From Kingella potus (GTDB lineage: Bacteria > Pseudomonadota > Gammaproteobacteria > Burkholderiales > Neisseriaceae), in NCBI RefSeq assembly GCF_900451175.1, contig NZ_UGJJ01000001.1, positions 868,001 to 932,000 on the forward strand: a stretch of 64,000 bases of DNA, read 5' to 3'. The notes below the pieces were generated by a model. It was given only the letters and a program-made list of their open reading frames with translations, was not told the origin of the DNA and made no database searches. A program made the position numbers and the translations under genes. Positions 57,675-64,000 of this stretch are shown here, piece after piece (positions within the stretch are counted from its first letter, which is position 1; each line of letters begins with the position of its first letter).

Positions 57675-58183
57675 CGCAAACGCCCATTAGGCAGGCCGTC
57701 TGAAAACCCCGTTTTCAGACGGCCTTTTGTGCAGCTTGGGTTGCAAACCCGACGGTTTTCGGCAATTGGCCGGCAGATTGGCGGGATTGTCGGGTCAGAA
57801 GCCAAACTGTGCTTGCTGGTCGAACGTTTTTCAGACGGCCTCCGATATTAAGGCAGGGTGTGCCGCCCAAAGGCGACGCACGCGGTTTTGAAGTTTTCGG
57901 GCAGCGTAAAAATTCGCAGCAGGGCGGGGAAGCGTGCGCCGCTTGGGCGGCATCCTGCGGCAGGCTCGGTACGGCGGGCAGTTTTGCAGATTGGATGTGG
58001 GAATGCGGCATACGGAAATCGAAAATGCAAAGGCCGTCTGAAAATCAGCTTTCAGACGGCCTGCCTGCCATCTTTTGCGCCCCGTCAAACACCCGCCGCA
58101 TACGGATGCCGCAAACGCCCGTTTCGGTTATGATGCGCCTTGCAGCTTTTTACAAACACCAACAGGCAAACTAAGGATCAGAC
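57675..58183. other. Intergenic region with DUS hairpins and a REP pair
   Basis: No gene seen. DUS hairpins at 57693-57725 and 58029-58062. A type-B composite element (about 57828-57960) has REP-like units at 57853-57883 and 57932-57958. The rpiA promoter region follows with TATGAT at 58129-58134. Confidence 0.7.
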
Positions 58184-58852
58184 ATGACAGCGCAAGACGA
58201 TCTCAAACGCATGGCCGGCGCGAAAGCCGTCGAATTTGTTCCCGAAAACGAATACATCGGCATCGGCACCGGCTCCACCGTCAATTATTTCATCCAGGCA
58301 CTGGCCGCATCCGGCAAAACCGTCAAAGGCGCGGTCAGCAGCTCGAACGCCACTTCCGCCATGCTGGAAAAATACGGCATTCCCGAAGTAACCCTTTCCG
58401 ATGTCGTCCGCCTTTCCGCCTACTTCGACGGCGCGGACGAAGTGAACCACTCCCTGCAAATGGTCAAAGGCGGCGGAGGCGCACTCCTGCGCGAAAAAAT
58501 CGTCGCCAGCGCGTCCGACCTCTTCGTCTGCATGGCCGACGAAAGCAAGTACGTCGCCCGCCTCGGCAAATTCCCCCTGCCTGTCGAAGTCGTCCCCCAC
58601 GCCCGCTCGCTGGTTGCCCGCCAACTGCTCAAACTCGGCGGACAGCCGCAGCTCCGCGTCGGCTTCACCACCGACAGCGGCAACGAAATCCTCGACGTGG
58701 CCGACATGGATCTCTCCCGCCCGCTGACGCTGGAAGACGAACTCAACAAAATCCCCGGCGTAGTCGAAAACGGCCTCTTCGCCCGCCACACCGCCGACAT
58801 CCTCGTCCTCGCCCGCCCTTCCGGCGTAGAAATCGTCCGCATCGGCGCGTAA
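58184..58852 (+). CDS. rpiA: Ribose-5-phosphate isomerase A
   Basis: 222 residues. Interconverts ribose 5-phosphate and ribulose 5-phosphate. YIGIGTGSTVNYFIQAL is the phosphate loop, then YFDGADEVNHSLQMVKGGGGALLREKI with the catalytic Asp/Lys region, PVEVVPHARSLVARQL, and TDSGNEILDVADMDL. AAGGATCAGAC precedes the ATG. Confidence 0.96.
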   Translation: MTAQDDLKRMAGAKAVEFVPENEYIGIGTGSTVNYFIQALAASGKTVKGAVSSSNATSAMLEKYGIPEVTLSDVVRLSAYFDGADEVNHSLQMVKGGGGALLREKIVASASDLFVCMADESKYVARLGKFPLPVEVVPHARSLVARQLLKLGGQPQLRVGFTTDSGNEILDVADMDLSRPLTLEDELNKIPGVVENGLFARHTADILVLARPSGVEIVRIGA

Positions 58853-59190
58853 GGCCGCCCGGGCAGACAGACCGGTAGGCAGGACAATACGCAAAGGCCG
58901 TCTGAAAACCTATTTATATGGTTTTCAGACGGCCTGTTGTTTCCCGTTCCACTCCGCGTAGGGTGTGTTGCCCCAAGGCAACGCACGCGTTCTCTGCCGT
59001 TTTCCGTTTGCCAACTGTCATGCAGACATTTGCTAAACGCGTGCGTCGTTTGGGCGGCACACCCTACCTTACACCCTGCTTTAAACGGCAGAGGCCGTCT
59101 GAAAATGGGGCAAACTGCGTTTTCAGACGGCCTGTTGATTGCATGGGTCTGCCGAACCCGACGGTTTCGCCAATTTCATGCCTTGCCAGG
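58853..59190. repeat. Composite DUS-REP element (type A) after rpiA
   Basis: A DUS hairpin (58893-58935), a TTGTTTCCCGTTCC spacer, a plus REP-like unit (58958-58989), an inverted unit (59038-59067), then a second DUS hairpin (59092-59132). Same order and spacers as the pair at 53575-53950. No gene seen. Confidence 0.8.
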
Positions 59191-59601
59191 TCAAACCCCG
59201 GGAAAATACCGGTGCCAGCGGCTTTTTACCGTCTGCGGGCGGGTTTGCAGCAGATGCTGATAGAGCTGTGTGAAGCCGCGCAGGAGGGGGATAAAAGTGT
59301 AGCGGGTTTGGCCGCCGCCGCTTGCAAACACGATTTCCCACACTTTTTGTTTGTTGATGCCGAGCATGGTTTTTTCCAGCGAAACCAGCGCGTCAAACGG
59401 ATAATGCGCCTGCAAAACGCGGCGGCGGTACACAAACAGCCCGCTTTGGCCGAAATAAATCCGCTCGCTGCCCAACACCTTGCCCTGGCTGACGCACACC
59501 AACGGCTCGCCTTGATGGCTCAGCTTGGGCGCGGGCAGGAGCTGGCGGAGGATGACGGCGAAAATAAGGAGTACGGCGGGGATAAGGAGAATGTCGGCCA
59601 T
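59191..59601 (-). CDS. Hypothetical single-pass membrane protein (136 aa)
   Basis: Family not recognised. One N-terminal helix (MADILLIPAVLLIFAVILRQLL, about 1-22), then a beta-rich cytoplasmic-type domain (PLVCVSQGKVLGSERIYFGQSGLFVYRRRVLQAHYPFDALVSLEKTML). Low in cysteine. Start 59601 gives the clean anchor; the frame extends upstream without an RBS. Confidence 0.6.
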   Translation of the reverse strand: MADILLIPAVLLIFAVILRQLLPAPKLSHQGEPLVCVSQGKVLGSERIYFGQSGLFVYRRRVLQAHYPFDALVSLEKTMLGINKQKVWEIVFASGGGQTRYTFIPLLRGFTQLYQHLLQTRPQTVKSRWHRYFPGV

Positions 59602-59973
59602 GATGGGGGAGAATGTATGGGCTGGCGGCATTATACGATACGGCTTTTTGCTTTGCGGAATTTGGGTTTTCAGGAAGACTTGGCGGGGAAGGGCTGCCTG
59701 AAACAATCAGGCCGTCTGAAAGATAGGTTTTCAGACGGCCTTTGATATTGGATATTAAGGTAGGGTGTGTCGCTGCAGCGACGCACGCGGTTTGGGGTTT
59801 TCGGGAGATGTAGAAATTCCTTGCAGGGCGGGGAGCGCGTGCGCCGCTGCGGCGACACACCCTACGCACGCAGGCTGCGTTTGCTTTTTGCATGGACTGG
59901 CTTGCCAACCCGATGGTTTCAGCAGGAAAAAGTTTGTCGGGACAAGAGCAGGCCTGCGCTTGCTGTGCGCGGT
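59602..59973. repeat. Intergenic region with composite element (type B)
   Basis: A mixed-dialect DUS block (GGCTGCCTGAAA near 59692, AG-DUS pair 59708-59742), the spacer GATATTGGATATTAAG, a plus REP-like unit (59760-59789), GCAGGGCGGGGA, and an inverted unit (59836-59864). No gene seen. Confidence 0.75.
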
Positions 59974-60771
59974 TTAGGCCGGTTTCAGCATCATGCCGAG
60001 CCAGTCGTAGCAATTTTCCCACAGCGGGATTTCATCGGCCGGGGCGCGGTCTTCCAGCAGGGCGGTTTCCAGCGCGGCTTGGAATGTGGCGCGGGTGGCG
60101 GGATCGTCAAACCATTGCAGCAGCGGTTGGGTAAAACGTTCGGGGCGGATGTGGTGTTCGGCGGGCAGGTAAAAGCGTTCGCGCCATTGGCTGCTGCCGA
60201 CGGGCATGGCTGTCCACAGTGCTACAAAGGCGGCAAGTGCGGCCGGGTGGTCGGCGTGTTGCGTCCAAACGGCAAGTAATTCGGCGGTGCAGTCCAAGCC
60301 TGCGTAGTGGAATGTGAGCAGCGTTGTGTGCGGGTCGGCGGATTGTATGGCTGGCAATGCGGCGTTTTGGCCGTTGAGCAGGCTGGCAAACCATGCGCGG
60401 GCGAAGCGGTGCAGGAAGTCCAGTTCGTCGCTTGCCCAGACTTCGGGGAGGCCGCAGCAGAGTTTGTCCAGGCGCATTTCGTCCAGGCTGCGGATGTCTT
60501 CGCCGCGTGTAACGGCTTCCAGAATGCGCGGCAGAAAGTGTTTCATGTCGCGGGCGGTGGCGGCCTGGTCGTCCGAGGGGACGCTGGACAGGTAGGCGTA
60601 GAGATAATCGGCGGGGATTTGGCGCAAGGGGAAGCGCAGCAGTTCGCGCTGGAAGTCTTGTGGCGAGCAGCACGCGCAATTGCAGACGGCGAGCGGGAAG
60701 GTGGCGCGGCAGGGGGCGAACAGGCGGTAGGCTTCGGCGATGAGGGCGGGGAGCGGAGTGGTGGCGGACAT
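59974..60771 (-). CDS. Hypothetical protein with N-terminal cysteine cluster (265 aa)
   Basis: Family not recognised; no signal peptide or membrane helix. The N-terminus has CRATFPLAVCNCACC (Cys21, 30, 32, 34, 35), a dense cluster that could bind metal, and Cys-Cys recurs in DKLCCGLPEVW. The rest is predicted helical, rich in Trp, Leu and His (LLTFHYAGLDCTAELLAVWTQHADH), and ends in WENCYDWLGMMLKPA. Start 60771 is the first ATG before the compact coding region; the frame continues upstream through repeat DNA. Confidence 0.65.
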   Translation of the reverse strand: MSATTPLPALIAEAYRLFAPCRATFPLAVCNCACCSPQDFQRELLRFPLRQIPADYLYAYLSSVPSDDQAATARDMKHFLPRILEAVTRGEDIRSLDEMRLDKLCCGLPEVWASDELDFLHRFARAWFASLLNGQNAALPAIQSADPHTTLLTFHYAGLDCTAELLAVWTQHADHPAALAAFVALWTAMPVGSSQWRERFYLPAEHHIRPERFTQPLLQWFDDPATRATFQAALETALLEDRAPADEIPLWENCYDWLGMMLKPA

Positions 60772-61635
60772 GGTTGGTTTGGCTGTGTGGTGTTTGGGGG
60801 CTTTAAGCTGCCTTTTTGGGGCGTGCGGACTGAAAAATGCAAGCTGCCGGTAATGGGATGGGAGCGGGCGGCGGGGTGTGGGCCGCAGGCCGGCGCGCGC
60901 TGGTTTTTTGGGGGGCTGGGAAACGGTGTGTGCGGCAGAGCCGATCCCTGCGGATAAGGGCTGTGCTGATACTACTATTGTTCCCGCGCAGGCGGGAATT
61001 TTTTTGGGATGCGGCGAACGGCTTGGCAAGATTGGTCAAGCGTATTTGCCGACCATATGCCGCAGATTTTCCGCGCCGCCGCACTCGGAGCGGGAAATCT
61101 GCGGCGGCAAACTCCGGACAAGATTCCCGCCTGCGCGGGAATGACGGCGCGGGCTGTTTGGGCGGGGCGGGTTTTCAGGTAGCCTTTATAGGGAAAGGCT
61201 ACCTGAAAACAGTCAGGCCGTCTGAAAGGTGGATTTCAGACGGCCTCCGATATTGGATATTAAGGTAGGGTGTGTCGCCTAAGCGACGCACGCGGTTTGG
61301 GGTTTGCGGGAAGCGCGGGGTTCGTTGCAGGGCGGGGAACGCGTGCGTCGCTTAGGCGACACACCCTACGCACGCAGGCTACGCTTGCTGCGCGGGAATG
61401 ACAGCGGCGGGTTATTTGGGCGGTGTGGGTTTTCAGGCAGCCTTTATAGGGAGAGGCTACCTGAAAAGATAAGGCCGTCTGAAAGGTGGATTTCAGACGG
61501 CCTCCGATATTGGATATTAAAGTAAGGTGTGTCGCCCAAGCGGTGCATGCGGTTTTTGGGTTTGCGGGAAGCGCGTGGTTCGTTGCAGGGCGGGGAACGC
61601 GTGCGTCGCTGTGCGACACACACTACGCACGCTGG
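60772..61635. other. Repeat-rich 860-bp gap
   Basis: No gene seen. It contains a dRS3-bounded element (60980-61142) and two tandem type-B composite elements (about 61170-61391 and 61428-61640). Confidence 0.75.
60980..61142. repeat. dRS3-bounded element (NIME-like)
   Basis: The right end is a perfect dRS3, ATTCCC-N8-GGGAAT (61123-61142). The left end is the same with one changed base, GTTCCC-N8-GGGAAT (60980-60999... inner palindrome 60981-60998). About 125 bp lie between. dRS3-flanked units are the neisserial intergenic mosaic elements of meningococci. Confidence 0.65.
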
Positions 61636-61640
61636 CTACG
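61170..61640. repeat. Tandem type-B composite elements
   Basis: Two units with the same order: a second-dialect hairpin (TTTTCAGGTAGCCT...AGGCTACCTGAAAA), an AG-DUS hairpin (61215-61247; 61472-61503), CCGATATTGGATATTAA, a plus REP-like unit (61265-61293; 61522-61550), and an inverted unit (61340-61369; 61599-61627). They match the elements at 57828 and 59692. Confidence 0.8.
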
Positions 61641-62313
61641 TTGGCGATGCTTGTTTGCGAATAAATTTATTTTTGAAATAAATTAAAGCACTATTTAATA
61701 TAAAAACACTTAGTGCAAGAATGAATGAATTTACATCTATATGGTACTTCCCCTCTTTATAGTTCGATGAACTTAATATAATTGCCGGTACGGCTAAGAC
61801 AACAGTAACAGCTGATAGTAAAGTTAAATGTGTTAATCCTATTTTTTTACCTTCTTTTGGAATCACTAAAAACATTAAGTGCCATGCCTGGATAATTATT
61901 TCAAAATAACTAACTATAACTACTGCATTTATTAAAATTGATGCAATGGCATATTTAGTATAAATAATATTCAGATAGCAGGAGAATATATCTAGGTAAG
62001 AAAGAGAGTATATAAAAACAGGGACGAAAAGTATCAAAAGATACCAGAGTTGAGCAAAATCATTATCATGAACAGTGAAATTTATTTTAAATACATGTTC
62101 GTCAGCATTAAGTTCAATAGGATATTTTCCTTTTGCTTTAAATTTACCTGTGAGATAAAAATTATTTTTTCCATCTTGTTTTAATTCTAAACCAAGATTT
62201 GATAGTTCCATATTTGGTATAACAGTACTTACGTTTTCCAAATAGATTGGAGAAATTTCTTCCCCTTTTTCTGCAATAAGTTGCGTACCATCGTTTGGAA
62301 TATTTATTTTCAT
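61636..62313 (-). CDS. AT-rich hypothetical membrane protein (225 aa)
   Basis: Family not recognised. A soluble N-terminal part (about 1-85: PNDGTQLIAEKGEEISPIYLEN, ending in beta-like FKINFTVHDNDF) precedes four or five hydrophobic helices (about 88-108, 120-150, 165-185, 196-216). Strongly AT-rich with no DUS, unlike the uvrB gene next to it, suggesting recent transfer. AGGAGTAACTC precedes the ATG. Insertion between the repeat block and uvrB fits an acquired cargo gene. Confidence 0.6.
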   Translation of the reverse strand: MKINIPNDGTQLIAEKGEEISPIYLENVSTVIPNMELSNLGLELKQDGKNNFYLTGKFKAKGKYPIELNADEHVFKINFTVHDNDFAQLWYLLILFVPVFIYSLSYLDIFSCYLNIIYTKYAIASILINAVVIVSYFEIIIQAWHLMFLVIPKEGKKIGLTHLTLLSAVTVVLAVPAIILSSSNYKEGKYHIDVNSFILALSVFILNSALIYFKNKFIRKQASPT

Positions 62314-62356
62314 GAGTTACTCCTATTTAGCAATAAACAGTTAAGTTTAAATTTCT

Positions 62357-64000
62357 CTACTCCGCCCCAAACAACAGCCCCTCTTTAATCCCCCGTATCC
62401 TATCCCGCAAAACCGCCGCCTCCTCAAACTGCAAATCCCTTGCCGCCTGCTGCATTTGTTTTTCCAAGCGTGCGATTTCTTTGATTGCGTCTTCTTCGGT
62501 GTGGATTTCGCCGACTTTCACTTTGTTTTTCAGACGGCCTTTGCCTTTGGGGCTGCCTGAATCTTCGTGGTACACGCCGTCGATGATGTCTTTGACCTGT
62601 TTGGTAATCTGCTGCGGCACGATGCCGTGTTCTTGGTTGAATTTAATCTGTTTTTCGCGGCGGCGTTCGGTTTCGCCGATGGCGGCTTTCATGGAGTCGG
62701 TGATTTTGTCGGCGTAGAGGATGGCGATGCCGTTTACGTTGCGGGCGGCGCGGCCTATGGTTTGGATCAGGCTGCGGTGGGAGCGCAGGAAGCCTTCTTT
62801 GTCGGCATCGAGTATGGCGACGAGGGAGACTTCGGGGATGTCGAGACCTTCGCGCAAAAGGTTGATGCCGACGAGCACGTCAAACAGGCCGAGGCGTAAA
62901 TCTCTAATGATTTCAACGCGTTCTACGGTGTCGATGTCGCTGTGGAGATAGCGGACTTTGATGCCGAGCTCGCTGTAATAGTCGGTGAGCTGTTCGGCCA
63001 TGCGTTTGGTGAGGGTGGTTACGAGCACGCGCTCGCCTTTTTGGATGCGGATGTTGATTTCGCTTAGCAAATCATCCACTTGGGTGGCAACGGGGCGGAT
63101 TTCGATTTGCGGGTCGACGAGGCCTGTGGGGCGGACGACTTGTTCGACAATTTGGCCGGCGTGTTCTTCTTCGTATTTGGCGGGGGTGGCGGAGACGAAT
63201 ATGGTTTGCGGCACGATGCGTTCGAACTCGTGGAATTTGAGCGGGCGGTTGTCGCGGGCGGAGGGCAGCCTGAAACCGTAGTCGACGAGGTTTTGCTTGC
63301 GGCTGGCATCGCCTTTGTACATCGCGCCGATTTGACCGATGGTAACGTGGCTTTCGTCGATAAACATGATGGCGTTGTCGGGCAGGTAGTCCATCAGGGT
63401 GGGCGGCGGTTCGCCTTCTTTTTTGCCGGAAAAGTGGCGGGAGTAGTTTTCGATGCCTTTGCAGAAGCCCATTTCGTAGAGCATTTCCAGGTCGAAGCGG
63501 GTGCGCTGTTCGATGCGCTGGGTTTCGACGGGGCGGTTTTCTTTGGTAAAGAAACCGATGCGTTCGCGCAGTTCTTCTTTAATGGATTCGCAGGCGCGCA
63601 AGACGGTGTCGCGCGGGGTAACGTAGTGGCTGGACGGGAATACGGTGTAGCGGCCGACGCGCTGTATCAGGCTGCCTGAAAGCGGGTCGAACAGGTCGAG
63701 GCGGTCGATTTCGTCGTCAAACAGCGAAATCCGCAGCGCGTTTTCGGAGCTTTCGGCGGGATATACGTCAATCACGTCGCCGCGCACGCGGAAGCTGCCG
63801 CGTTTGAAGTCTACGTCGCCGCGTTCGTACTGCATGGAAACGAGGGTGGAGATGATGTCGCGCTGTTCGATGGTGTCGCCTTCTTTGACCGACAGCACCA
63901 TCTGCTGGTATTCGGTGGGGTCGCCGATGCCGTAGATGGCGGACACGGTGGCGACGATGACCACGTCGTTGCGCGTCATCAGGTTTTTGGTGGCGGAAAG
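62357..64000 (-). CDS. uvrB: Excinuclease ABC subunit B, 3' part (5' end outside window)
   Basis: 547 C-terminal residues of about 675. UvrB is the damage-recognition helicase-like subunit of nucleotide excision repair. The frame is open to the window end (LSATKNLMTRNDVVIVATVSAIYGIGDP, beta-hairpin region). Also visible are the domain 2 region, DESHVTIGQIGAMY, helicase motifs VTTLTKRMAEQLTDYY, GLFDVLVGINLLREGLDIPEVSLVAILDADKEGF and RAARNVNG. The C-terminal UVR motif IARLEKQMQQAARDLQFEEAAVLRD binds UvrC. Contains several second-dialect DUS cores. Confidence 0.96.
   Translation of the reverse strand, partial: LSATKNLMTRNDVVIVATVSAIYGIGDPTEYQQMVLSVKEGDTIEQRDIISTLVSMQYERGDVDFKRGSFRVRGDVIDVYPAESSENALRISLFDDEIDRLDLFDPLSGSLIQRVGRYTVFPSSHYVTPRDTVLRACESIKEELRERIGFFTKENRPVETQRIEQRTRFDLEMLYEMGFCKGIENYSRHFSGKKEGEPPPTLMDYLPDNAIMFIDESHVTIGQIGAMYKGDASRKQNLVDYGFRLPSARDNRPLKFHEFERIVPQTIFVSATPAKYEEEHAGQIVEQVVRPTGLVDPQIEIRPVATQVDDLLSEINIRIQKGERVLVTTLTKRMAEQLTDYYSELGIKVRYLHSDIDTVERVEIIRDLRLGLFDVLVGINLLREGLDIPEVSLVAILDADKEGFLRSHRSLIQTIGRAARNVNGIAILYADKITDSMKAAIGETERRREKQIKFNQEHGIVPQQITKQVKDIIDGVYHEDSGSPKGKGRLKNKVKVGEIHTEEDAIKEIARLEKQMQQAARDLQFEEAAVLRDRIRGIKEGLLFGAE

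Overview
The window is a gene-dense, GC-rich chromosomal segment from a bacterium of the family Neisseriaceae, most likely a commensal Neisseria. The main evidence is the very frequent 12-mer AGGCCGTCTGAA, the AG dialect of the neisserial DNA uptake sequence (DUS). It is usually found as inverted pairs after genes. Supporting evidence is the neisserial gene content (Slam, CNP1, an ECF sigma/bufferin operon, ccoNOQP as the only oxidase genes seen) and dRS3-like repeats. The species cannot be fixed from the sequence alone. No rRNA or tRNA gene, CRISPR array, prophage or insertion sequence was recognised.

Layout. 0-9.5 kb: 3' end of recJ, two small membrane proteins, a DODA-like protein that has lost its metal ligands, a TMEM165/GDT1-type manganese exporter under a yybP-ykoY riboswitch, a secreted protein, gyrB and tex. 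9.5-12.8 kb: a two-gene restriction-modification cassette with BcgI-like architecture (nuclease-methylase plus specificity subunit). 12.9-25.5 kb: mostly minus-strand housekeeping genes (pyrD, DUF924, FKBP, uvrD, aroG, a POT transporter, prmC, dxs), then GST and yciA on the plus strand and a DUF1266 protein. 25.7-30.1 kb: groES-groEL, a small membrane protein and an M61 peptidase. 30.4-33.8 kb: ccoNOQP, the cbb3 oxidase, behind an FNR-type site. 34-43.4 kb: D-2-hydroxyacid dehydrogenase, an AT-rich orphan cassette, a glycosyltransferase, DUF4241, an EamA transporter, a nitroreductase, avtA and a DUF945 protein.

43.6-47.0 kb is a six-gene minus-strand operon: DoxX protein, bufferin-type precursor peptide with six EGKCG motifs, DUF692/MNIO enzyme, DUF2063 partner, ECF sigma factor and a 56-residue zinc anti-sigma factor. 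It is a complete ribosomally made, post-translationally modified metal-binding peptide system with its own regulator. 47.5-50.1 kb holds a surface lipoprotein gene with a 15-G phase-variation tract (OFF as read) and 45-bp coding repeats, followed by its probable export factor Slam.

50.2-64 kb: mnmG, a HAD phosphatase, rsmG, rlmH, rnhB, dusB-fis, a TusA-like protein, CNP1, rpiA, two hypothetical proteins, an AT-rich membrane protein and the 3' part of uvrB. The spacers here are filled with composite repeats made of a DUS hairpin plus an inverted pair of REP-like palindromes, and with a dRS3-bounded element.

The most rewarding parts are the bufferin/sigma operon, the phase-variable lipoprotein-Slam pair, the metal-less DODA homologue, the long hairpin in the dxs leader, and the way DUS copies form stop codons and occur in a second dialect.
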